Positions 11,301 through 19,001 of a stretch of 33,165 nt of DNA are shown here, one piece after another (within the stretch, counting starts at the first letter, position 1; each line of letters begins with the position of its first letter). This stretch comes from Chloroflexota bacterium (lineage in GTDB: Bacteria > Chloroflexota > Anaerolineae > Aggregatilineales > Phototrophicaceae). Position numbers and translations under genes: made by a program. The notes below the pieces were generated by a model, which did not search any database, was not told where the DNA came from, and saw only the letters and a list, made by a program, of their open reading frames with translations. The stretch is from contig VXLV01000028.1 in NCBI GenBank assembly GCA_009841405.1, forward strand, positions 1-33,165, written 5' to 3'.

Positions 11301-14300
11301 GCGCTGGTCCGATTCTCGACGGCGGCCAGCGAATCAAGCGCGGCGCGGCTGAGGTCGCTGTCGAGGCGCCGCAACACCGCAATGGCCATGTCGCGCAGGG
11401 ACGCGCCTTCCCATGAGGGCTGCTCGTCGTCATGGAGCAGCTGCCGCAAGATCGGCAAATCGCTCTCGGACATTTCGGGCGCCAGCTGTTCCATGGCGAA
11501 AGCGCGAATATGCAGGTAGCTGTCGCTGAGCGCGTATTCCAGCCAGGGGCGCGCCTCAGTCGGGCTGATGCGGACGATAGATTTCACCGCCGCCAAACGC
11601 ACAAACTCATCCGGGTCGGCCTTCAAGACCTCGCCCAAAGGCTCGATCGCCGCAGCGTGCGCCAGTTCGCCCAGCGCTTCGGCGGCGGCTTCGCGAACGG
11701 ATTTGTGGCTGCTCTCCAGGCGCGGCAGCAGGTCCGGCGCCGCGTCCGCAGCCCCCAGCTCGACCAGCGCGCGGATGCTCGCCACTTGCACGATCCAGCT
11801 TCGGTCGCTCAAGCATGTCTGCAGCTGCGGGATCGCCTGGGGATCGAGCAGCACGGCCAGGGCCTCCGCCGCCGCCCAGCGCACGCTCCAGTTTTCGTCC
11901 TCGAGCGCGGCGCAAAGTAATGGGCGGATTGCCGAATTGTCGCGGCCGCGCATATGCCGGGCGAACTTGCGCAGGAATTTCGCCGCCTTTTGCGTGCGGC
12001 CCCAGTCGTCATCCCTCAGCACGGCAAGTGTGCGCGCAACTTTTTCGGCGTCGCTGAATGTCGCGCCGCTCCTGCTCGGCTGCACAGAAACCTCGCGAGA
12101 ATTGTCGCCGGGCGCGCCCGGCCCCGTGAGCTGGCGGAGGGCTACCCGCGCGCGCTGGCCGATAGCAGGCGCTCCTTGTCGCGGCTGCCGCAGATCGTCG
12201 ACAAGCTGCAGAATCGCATCGGCGGCTTGCCGCTGGTTCGCGCCGGAGAGCACGGAAATGGCCGCGGCGACTAGGGTCGGATCGGCGCTATCCAGCAGCT
12301 CGATAAGCGCGTCAACACCAGCATTGGTCGAACCCTGCAGAAGACTGGTCACCGTCTCGACGACCTCAATATCCTCATGCGACAGCGCCGCGATCAGCGC
12401 CTTGCGAGCAATGTCATCTTCGAAGCGGGCCAGCGCCTCATAGGCGGCCAACTGGACGCGTCTGTCCTCGTCAGCCGTGGCGGCCAACAGGTGCGGCACG
12501 GCCTCAGCCGCGGCGAAGTCCGCCAAGCTGCTGAGTGCGCGAAGCCGCTCCTGCCAGTCGCCCCGCTTCAGTAGGTTGAGCAAGTCGGGCGGGATGGCGC
12601 CGGTCGTTGATTGCGCCGAGATCTCGTCGAAGACGCCCGGCCCGTAGAGCAACGCGTCCAGGCTGCTGCCGGCGATCACCGTCGGTTCCGGCGGGTCAAG
12701 CAGCGCCTGCTCAATGTCTCGCGCCAATTGTTGCAAGCCTTCGCGGTTGGGCAGGCGCGTTATCATTTGCGATACGCGCTCCCGCGAGCTGTCGGCGTCC
12801 CGAGCCGCGAGCAGCGCGGACTCCACTGAATCAGGCAGGTCAACCTGCTCGCCGACGATTTGCGCCAGGCCAAGGGCGATGTCACGCTCGTCGGCGTTGG
12901 CCGCGAAATCATAGAAGTTCTCGCTCAAGGTCAGGCGGCGCGAGTCGGCGAATGACAGCAAGCGACTGGTTACAGCCCGCTTGCGCCGCGCCAGGGCCGC
13001 GATGACCGTATCCCGATGCCAGGCGTTGCCTTGGGACCAGCGGAGCACGCGCACCAAAATCTCGGAGTAGGCGAAGTTCATCAGCGCCGACAAGACTTCC
13101 CCCAAGTCGTCGCGTTCGGCCCTTTCCAGATAATCCAATAGCAGGATGGCAGCGGGCAGATACTTCAATTCGCCAAAAGTCCAGAGCGCTTTGCGGCGCA
13201 GCGATTTGTCCTCGTATTGCGTCAGCCGCGCCAGGTACGCCAGCGTGTGCGGCAGGCTGAATTCCGACAGCTTTTCCGCAACAGTCGTCGCTTCGTCTCG
13301 TTCAATGTCAGAAAGCAGCTCGATGAATGAGACCGGCAGGTCCAGCGGCAGCGCGCAGATCTCACGCCAGAGCCATAACTGAACGGGATTGCTCTGTTGG
13401 CTGAGCTGAGCGATGAGCAGTTCAGCGGTCTGCAGCGGGTCGGGCAGCGTGGCTGCGGCCTCGCGAAAGGCGGTCTGAGCGGCGGGATTCTGCGCGCAGA
13501 AGCGAAGCAATTTCTCGACCAGCGTCGCCTGGCAGTCGGCATACTCTTGCGGATGCCGCCGCAGGCAGCGCGCCGCCAGGAGGGGGTCGATGCCGGCAAT
13601 CTGCTGAACGACGCGCGCGCGCTGCTCGGGCGCGAGCGAGTCCACAACAATCAGCGCCAGTGGGTCCCATTTGCGCGCTATTCGGCCTTGATGAGCGTCG
13701 AATTCCGGCCGCGTCAGGTACTTGTTCAAGCCGTCCTTTTTCAGGTTTTCGGCGGCGAGGCCGTGCTGGATGGCTACAGACTCAAAGCGAATCTGGCCGC
13801 CGGCTTCGGCCAGCAGGCCGATGGCCAGCGCGTATTCGACTGCATGGCTGTCCGCTGTCTGTCTTTCGGCGGCCGATCGCGCGATAGTGCGGTGATTGCC
13901 CTGCAGCATCATCGACCAGGCCAGGCCCCGCAGCGATGACAGGACCATGTCGGCTGTCAGGGCGATGGCTCGGGGCGGGATGCGCTGGCTGCGCAGCTTG
14001 AGCGCGGCCGCGACCGGGTCGCTATGCCAGGCGTTGTACGCGAGCGCGCGATCCGCTGCCGCCAGCTCCACGCCAAGCGCCAAATGCGCCAGTTGGCTGT
14101 CTTGAACCAGCGCTTCTCTCTGGCGCAGGATTTGACGGAACCCGCTCTGCTGCTCGAGGGTCAGGAAGCCGGCCGCGAACTTCTGCGCCAGCTGCGCGTT
14201 CAGTGGCGTAAAGCGCAACGCCGGCAGGGCCGGATCTCCGCTGCCGGGCGCTTCGCCCAGCAGCACGAAGCGCTGATCGGGGCTGGCGTCAATCCAGTTG

Positions 14301-15274
14301 GCGAAATCAGCGGCGAATGCCGGACGGGATTCGCGGAGTGCCTGCCAATTCTCCAGGATGAAGAATGCGCGGTTGCCTTCAAGCCAGTGCCGCCAGTATG
14401 ACAGCAGCGGCCATTGCGATTCAATGAAGGCGTCGACCGAGCGGCAATCCTCCGGCCAGAGTGACAAGTCAAGCCAGATAGGCAGGGCCGCCTGATCGTC
14501 GCGCCGCGCCTCGTGCGCTTGTTCCAGGGCGAGGAGCCTGGCGAAGGCGCTCTTGCCGCAGCCGCTCTCGCCCAGCAGCATGAATTGGGATTCGCTGCGG
14601 GCCCAGGCCAGCAGATTATCCTGCGAAAGTTCATTGCCAGACTTTACGCTGGCGAAGTCCCAGTGCTGCAAAAGTTCGGTGTGGATCAGCCGTGGACGAA
14701 TATCGCTCGCGCCGCTTGCATCCGCGTTTCGCAGCGCCGCCCAGGCTGTCGGCGTCTTGGCGAAGACCAACTCCGACTGGTGAATGAAGCCGCGCAGGTA
14801 GTCCAGGCGCTCGCCGGTCCGCGGCGCGGTATCCGACTGCGGGATTTGGCTGAGCAGATTCTCGACGCTGCGCTCGTCCGGCTCGTCGAACCAACGCCGA
14901 AAGTCGACCCAGTCGTTGAAGGTGAATCCGCTGATATGGTTGGTGGAAAAGTCGCGCGCGATGACAGCAGTTACGGCGATGCCGCGGCGATGAAATTGCT
15001 CGAATTCCGCACGGCAAGCGGCCGACTGCAAGAAATCGTCAGACACCAGGGCGATTGCCCCAGTCGCCCGTTCACGGGCGGCGCGCGTTTCGCTCTCCCA
15101 GTCGGCGGTGGGGCGGATCTCGAGGCGGTCCAGCCAAATGTTGCGATAATAGCGGATCAACAAGCTCGATAGCCGAAATGCGAAATCGAGATCCAAATTG
15201 TGATAGGAAACGTAAATCAAGCTCTCGTTGATGACGGAAGCCCTCGCAGCGCATATTCGCCACTGTCTATCCAT
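11297..15274 (-). CDS. TIR - STAND-like NTPase - HEAT-repeat protein
   Basis: This is the first and largest gene of the conflict operon (1,325 codons). The N-terminal TIR domain (about 18-110) has LIYVSYHNLDLDFAF, then IWLDRLEIRPTADW and LVSDDFLQSAACRAEFEQF with Glu90 at the catalytic position. An NTPase core follows with Walker A GESGCGKSA (235-243). The Walker B region near 303-309 (AFFILENW) lacks the usual paired acids. From about 640 to the end there are many HEAT-type helical repeats, clearest at 880-1000 and 1125-1290 (for example VRWAAAEALAVL and VREAAAEALGELA). HEAT arrays commonly sense ligands. The start is uncertain: a TATAAT lies two bases upstream of the ATG at 15274, so the transcript may begin inside codon 2-3. 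Translation could then begin at TTG 15220, just before IYVSYH. Confidence 0.88.
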   Translation of the reverse strand: MDRQWRICAARASVINESLIYVSYHNLDLDFAFRLSSLLIRYYRNIWLDRLEIRPTADWESETRAARERATGAIALVSDDFLQSAACRAEFEQFHRRGIAVTAVIARDFSTNHISGFTFNDWVDFRRWFDEPDERSVENLLSQIPQSDTAPRTGERLDYLRGFIHQSELVFAKTPTAWAALRNADASGASDIRPRLIHTELLQHWDFASVKSGNELSQDNLLAWARSESQFMLLGESGCGKSAFARLLALEQAHEARRDDQAALPIWLDLSLWPEDCRSVDAFIESQWPLLSYWRHWLEGNRAFFILENWQALRESRPAFAADFANWIDASPDQRFVLLGEAPGSGDPALPALRFTPLNAQLAQKFAAGFLTLEQQSGFRQILRQREALVQDSQLAHLALGVELAAADRALAYNAWHSDPVAAALKLRSQRIPPRAIALTADMVLSSLRGLAWSMMLQGNHRTIARSAAERQTADSHAVEYALAIGLLAEAGGQIRFESVAIQHGLAAENLKKDGLNKYLTRPEFDAHQGRIARKWDPLALIVVDSLAPEQRARVVQQIAGIDPLLAARCLRRHPQEYADCQATLVEKLLRFCAQNPAAQTAFREAAATLPDPLQTAELLIAQLSQQSNPVQLWLWREICALPLDLPVSFIELLSDIERDEATTVAEKLSEFSLPHTLAYLARLTQYEDKSLRRKALWTFGELKYLPAAILLLDYLERAERDDLGEVLSALMNFAYSEILVRVLRWSQGNAWHRDTVIAALARRKRAVTSRLLSFADSRRLTLSENFYDFAANADERDIALGLAQIVGEQVDLPDSVESALLAARDADSSRERVSQMITRLPNREGLQQLARDIEQALLDPPEPTVIAGSSLDALLYGPGVFDEISAQSTTGAIPPDLLNLLKRGDWQERLRALSSLADFAAAEAVPHLLAATADEDRRVQLAAYEALARFEDDIARKALIAALSHEDIEVVETVTSLLQGSTNAGVDALIELLDSADPTLVAAAISVLSGANQRQAADAILQLVDDLRQPRQGAPAIGQRARVALRQLTGPGAPGDNSREVSVQPSRSGATFSDAEKVARTLAVLRDDDWGRTQKAAKFLRKFARHMRGRDNSAIRPLLCAALEDENWSVRWAAAEALAVLLDPQAIPQLQTCLSDRSWIVQVASIRALVELGAADAAPDLLPRLESSHKSVREAAAEALGELAHAAAIEPLGEVLKADPDEFVRLAAVKSIVRISPTEARPWLEYALSDSYLHIRAFAMEQLAPEMSESDLPILRQLLHDDEQPSWEGASLRDMAIAVLRRLDSDLSRAALDSLAAVENRTSA

Positions 15275-15276
15275 CG

Positions 15277-15282
15277 ATTATA
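15277..15282 (-). promoter_or_regulatory. Candidate -10 box of the TIR/NACHT operon
   Basis: On the minus strand the bases read TATAAT, then CG, then ATG. A start site six to eight bases downstream would fall near 15270. No strong -35 is seen 16-18 bases upstream (GCAACG at best). The position conflicts with translation from the ATG at 15274, so either the box is fortuitous or the protein starts further in. Confidence 0.4.
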
Positions 15283-15393
15283 CTCTTGGGCGGCATTCAC
15301 GTTGCGAGATATGGGCGCAATTCCAGCGCCTGGCCCCGGTCCCGGAAGGCGCGGCCACTTGCGGCGGCAACAAGGTGATCGAGACAGGAATTC

Positions 15394-16290
15394 ATGGATA
15401 GTTCGGGCATGTGGCGCGGCGCACTTTATGGCATCACCGCCGCGAGCATCTGGGGCAGCATGTACGTCATTTCGGACCTTGTCCTGCTGGTCGTGCCGCC
15501 CTTCACGTTGTTGACGCTGCGCATCGTGCTTGGGTTGGCGGTCCTGCTGCCGCTCAGCTTGCGGCGGGGTCACAGGCTGCCGGGCGGGCGCGTTCTGCGG
15601 AGTCTGTTGGCGGCTGGCGTCGTCGGGCTGGGCCTCAGCTTGGGCGCGCAATTTGTGGGCACGGACTTGTCCACTGCAGTCAACGGCGCGCTAGTCACCA
15701 GCGCGTCGCCGGCCTTCGTCATATTCTTCGCGGTGCTGCTGCTGCGCGAGCGGCTGACCGTTCAAGGCCTTGCAGCGATTGTCACCGCTTCGGCAGGCGT
15801 GCTCATCATTCTGGATCCGGCCTCTGCGGATTTCGCCTCGGATACTTTCGCCGGCGATGTCTCTCTGGCGGCGGCAGCCGTAACCTGGGGGCTTTATTCG
15901 GCGCTCGTGCGGCGCGCGTCGTTGCGCTACGCTGCGCCCGCGCTGATGGTTACGGTTGTGGCGCTGCTTGGCGGTCTCATCGTTTCGATTCCGGCTAGCC
16001 TCGTAGAGCTGTCGCAGCGGCCGGTCGGCCCGGTCACAACCGAGATCGCCCTGGGCACACTTTATCTGGGCCTTGTCTCGACCGCTTTTGCGCTGCTGCT
16101 TTGGAATCGCGCCTTCAGCCTGGTTCCCGCGACAATCGCGTCGCTGTTTTTCTTCGCTCAGCCGCTGGCCGGGGCGGTACTGGCGGCGCTGTTTCTGGGC
16201 CAGCGCATGACCGAGACCTTGTGGCTGGGCGGCGCCTTGATCGCGCTCGGCGTGCTGCTGTCGCTCTATCGTGGGCAGACTAAATCTTAA
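15394..16290 (+). CDS. EamA-family (DMT) transporter
   Basis: Members of the drug/metabolite transporter superfamily export amino acids, nucleosides or other small metabolites across the inner membrane. The 298-residue product has about ten hydrophobic helices arranged as two EamA repeats. The first begins ALYGITAASIWGSMYVISDL and the second near AAAAVTWGLYSALVRR. The EamA-type AQFVGTDLSTAVNGALVTSASPAF segment (positions about 85-108) and the late LGLVSTAFALLLWNRAF segment are typical. The ATG at 15394 has an AGGA four to five bases upstream. The gene is divergent from the TIR operon and convergent with the kinase gene, whose stop lies 11 bases inside this reading frame. The substrate cannot be read from the sequence. 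Confidence 0.9.
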   Translation: MDSSGMWRGALYGITAASIWGSMYVISDLVLLVVPPFTLLTLRIVLGLAVLLPLSLRRGHRLPGGRVLRSLLAAGVVGLGLSLGAQFVGTDLSTAVNGALVTSASPAFVIFFAVLLLRERLTVQGLAAIVTASAGVLIILDPASADFASDTFAGDVSLAAAAVTWGLYSALVRRASLRYAAPALMVTVVALLGGLIVSIPASLVELSQRPVGPVTTEIALGTLYLGLVSTAFALLLWNRAFSLVPATIASLFFFAQPLAGAVLAALFLGQRMTETLWLGGALIALGVLLSLYRGQTKS

Positions 16291-17425
16291 GTAGCGCCCT
16301 GGCTTCGCGCGCCATTTTCAGCAGTCGAAAGCGGCGCACTTCGGCGAACAATCGGGCGATCTCCTCGAGATCGTCCTGGTTATGGGTTTGCCGAACTTCG
16401 TCGGCCGCAGCGTCATTCGTGAGCTGGTCGATGTCTTGCTTGACGCCGGCAAGGCCGCGCAAGGTCATGCCACAGGTGTAGCCGATCCGCGCCAGGCGCT
16501 CTTCGCCGCGCCAGCCCGACTGCCGCAGCCCGAGCATGTAGCTTGCGAATGCCAGATCGTCCAAGTCAGACGCATATTCCGGCGTGTAGCCCTCGTAGTG
16601 CAAGCTGACCGCCACCAGCGACACCAGGTCTTCGCCGATTGCGCCGATGCCGGCCAGCGCCCAGTCCAGCAGGACCGCATCGTCACCGCGAAAGAGTACG
16701 TTGCGGCGAAAGGCGTCGTAATGGCAGAGTGTCTGCGGCAGGCTGCTCAAGGCGGTGGCGAAGCGCTTGCGGTCGCGCCAAATAGATTCGATCTCGGCTT
16801 TTGCGTCAAGCGGCAGCGTCAAGCGCGCCAGAGGATGCGCCAGCGCTTCGTCCAGCCTGTTAAGGCGATCCGCCAGGCCGGGCAGCAGCGAGGCGTGCCA
16901 GCTCTGCGAGAGCCAGGCGGGCGCCGGCTGCGGCGCCCCCGCCAGCCAGGCGCCGTTGAAGCGGCCAAGGCGCTCGGCGACATCGGCGAAGTCCTCAAGC
17001 GACCAGGCGCCCTTGCTATCCGCGATGTCCTCCATCCAGATCCAGCAGGCGTCGTCGTGCTCTTCCAGGGCAAAGATACGCGGCGGGACAAATGAATCGC
17101 GCGGCATGTCAGCCAGCATGCCCGATCGATAGAACTCGAATTCGCGCTTCCAGTAGTAGGGAGAATCTTCGGTTTCGCCGGCACGGTGATAGAGCAGCTT
17201 CAAGACCAGGCTGCAGCGGCGGTCGTCTACGGATGATACGCGCAGGCGGTAAAGGGCGGTGCCGCCGACGGCGCTGCCAAAGCCGCCCTGAATCGGCTCG
17301 CATTGCCACTCTTGCGCTTCAAAGCTCATGTCGCCGCTCGCTTGGCGCGCAAGCTGGCGCACGTAAGACCTGGGCAACTCCAGAGGGTTGAGTGATCCGC
17401 CGACCTTAAGCGAACTTGATGGCAT
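16280..17425 (-). CDS. APH/choline-kinase-like phosphotransferase
   Basis: The protein belongs to the aminoglycoside-phosphotransferase fold (protein-kinase-like small-molecule kinases). The catalytic loop reads LCHYDAFRRNVLF (H-x-D-x4-N) and the metal-binding segment VLLDWALAGIGAIGEDL. Earlier, SLVLKLLY supplies the probable ATP-binding Lys, and WIWMEDI is a typical hinge-like stretch. The product is 381 residues from the ATG at 17425, which lies four bases after the livF stop, so translation is probably coupled. The frame is open further upstream, but that part reads antiparallel to nothing and simply overlaps livF in another frame. Its place at the end of an amino-acid-type importer operon suggests it acts on the imported compound or a derivative. 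The substrate is unknown, and antibiotic resistance should not be assumed. Confidence 0.85.
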   Translation of the reverse strand: MPSSSLKVGGSLNPLELPRSYVRQLARQASGDMSFEAQEWQCEPIQGGFGSAVGGTALYRLRVSSVDDRRCSLVLKLLYHRAGETEDSPYYWKREFEFYRSGMLADMPRDSFVPPRIFALEEHDDACWIWMEDIADSKGAWSLEDFADVAERLGRFNGAWLAGAPQPAPAWLSQSWHASLLPGLADRLNRLDEALAHPLARLTLPLDAKAEIESIWRDRKRFATALSSLPQTLCHYDAFRRNVLFRGDDAVLLDWALAGIGAIGEDLVSLVAVSLHYEGYTPEYASDLDDLAFASYMLGLRQSGWRGEERLARIGYTCGMTLRGLAGVKQDIDQLTNDAAADEVRQTHNQDDLEEIARLFAEVRRFRLLKMAREARALLKI

Positions 17426-17429
17426 GGGC

Positions 17430-18140
17430 TTAGTCGATGCCGAGATAGGTCTTCTGCACGGTTTCGTTTTCGCGCAGGTTGGCGGCGGTGTCGCTGATGG
17501 CGACTTCGCCGCTCTGCAAGACGTAGCCGCGGTCAGCGATTTGCAGGGCCATGTGCGCGTTCTGCTCAACCAGCAAGATCGTAACGCCTTCGTTGGCGAT
17601 GCGCTGGACGGTGTCAAATACGCCGTCGACCAGGACCGGCGCCAGGCCCATTGACGGTTCGTCCAGCAGCAGCAGGCGCGGTTTGGCCATCAAGGCGCGC
17701 GCGATCGCCAGCATCTGCTGCTCGCCGCCGCTAAGCGTGCCCGCTACTTGCCGCTTGCGCTCCTCCAGCCGCGGGAAGAGCTCGTAGGCCCCTTTCAGGT
17801 CGTCTTTGACGCCGGCGTCCCGCCGCGTGAAAGCGCCCATATCGAGGTTTTCTTCGACGGTCAATTTGGCGAAAACGCCGCGTCCCTCGGGCACCATGGA
17901 GATGCCTTTGCCCACCAGGGTGTCGGCGCGGGCGGCCGAGATGTCCTCGCCATCATAGAGGACGCTGCCATCGCGCGGCGCCATCAAGCCGCAGATGGTC
18001 CGCAAGGTGGTGGTTTTCCCGGCGCCATTGGAGCCGATCAGCGCGATAATCTCGCCGGAATCTACCTCGAAGGACACGCCCTTAAGCGCGTGGATATTGC
18101 CGTAATAGGTGTGAATGTCGTTGACTTCGAGAAGCGCCAT
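17430..18140 (-). CDS. livF: Branched-chain amino acid-type ABC transporter ATP-binding protein LivF
   Basis: This is one of the two ATPases of a HAAT-family importer. The 236-residue product has Walker A GSNGAGKT (36-43), the Q-loop region, signature LSGGEQQ (136-142), Walker B LLLLDEPSMGL (156-166) and the switch His region LVEQNAHMAL, all as in LivF. The ATG at 18140 gives the usual MALLEVNDIHTYYG start with AGGGA eight bases upstream; a longer frame to 18224 would overlap livG. It lies 31 bases downstream of livG and is followed by the kinase gene. Confidence 0.96.
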   Translation of the reverse strand: MALLEVNDIHTYYGNIHALKGVSFEVDSGEIIALIGSNGAGKTTTLRTICGLMAPRDGSVLYDGEDISAARADTLVGKGISMVPEGRGVFAKLTVEENLDMGAFTRRDAGVKDDLKGAYELFPRLEERKRQVAGTLSGGEQQMLAIARALMAKPRLLLLDEPSMGLAPVLVDGVFDTVQRIANEGVTILLVEQNAHMALQIADRGYVLQSGEVAISDTAANLRENETVQKTYLGID

Positions 18141-18171
18141 GAGAGCAGTCCCTTGGTCGATATTCCTTACA

Positions 18172-18981
18172 TTAGGCGCTGGTCGCCTCGGCCGCGCCTC
18201 GCCCAAGATAAGCCTCGATGACATCGGGATTGGTTTGTATCTCGGCCGGCAGTCCTTCGGCGATTTTGCGCCCGTAATCGAGCACGGTGATGTGCTCGGA
18301 AATATCCATCACCACGCGCATATCGTGTTCGATCAATACCACGGTGATGCTGAGCTCGTCGCGCAGGCGGCGTATAAAATCAGTGGTTTCGATCGTCTCG
18401 CGCGGATTCATGCCTGCTGTCGGCTCGTCCAGCAGAATGAGCTTGGGTTTGCTGGCGAGGGCGCGCCCGATCTCCAAGCGGCGCTGATCGCCGTAGGACA
18501 GATTCTTGGACAGCATATCGCCTTTGCCTTCCAGGCCAACGAAACGCAGCAAATCCCGCGCGCGATCTTCGGTCGCTTCGTCTTCGCGGCGTGTGAAGGG
18601 CAAGCCCAAAATCGCGCCGATCCAGGTCGAGCGCAGATGCGGCTCCTGCCCGACCATGATATTCTCGATCGCCGACATATTGTTGAAGAGCCGGATATTC
18701 TGAAAGGTGCGGGAGATGCCCGAGCGGGTGATCTGGTCCGGTGTCTTGCCGTTGATTCGCGCGCCGTCGAAGAGAATCTCGCCCTCGTCGATCTGGTAGA
18801 AGCCGGTGATGCAGTTGAAGAATGTGGTCTTGCCGGCGCCGTTGGGGCCGATAATGCTGGCAATCGCGCCTTCAGGGATATAGAAGTCAAGACTGTCAAC
18901 CGCGACCAAGCCACTGAAACGCTTGGTCATCCCCTTAGCTTCGAGGATCCGATTCTGGCTCTTTCGCTTGTCATTCGCCAT
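18172..18981 (-). CDS. livG: Branched-chain amino acid-type ABC transporter ATP-binding protein LivG
   Basis: This is the second ATPase of the importer. The 269-residue product has Walker A GPNGAGKT (45-52), the LivG-typical SRTFQNIRLFNNMSAIENIMVG stretch (about 90-111), signature LSYGDQRRLEIGRAL (from 161), Walker B LILLDEPTAGMNP (181-193) and LIEHDMRVVM. LSYGDQ rather than LSGGQ is normal for LivG. It follows livM by 20 bases and precedes livF, the usual order HMGF. Confidence 0.96.
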   Translation of the reverse strand: MANDKRKSQNRILEAKGMTKRFSGLVAVDSLDFYIPEGAIASIIGPNGAGKTTFFNCITGFYQIDEGEILFDGARINGKTPDQITRSGISRTFQNIRLFNNMSAIENIMVGQEPHLRSTWIGAILGLPFTRREDEATEDRARDLLRFVGLEGKGDMLSKNLSYGDQRRLEIGRALASKPKLILLDEPTAGMNPRETIETTDFIRRLRDELSITVVLIEHDMRVVMDISEHITVLDYGRKIAEGLPAEIQTNPDVIEAYLGRGAAEATSA

Positions 18982-19001
18982 GGCTCAGTCGTCCTTCCGC
19001 T

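Noticed and set aside
6534..15274. Diversity-generating retroelement in the conflict operon
   Set aside because: No reverse transcriptase or second copy of the FGE end is present in the window; kept only as a test for the whole genome.
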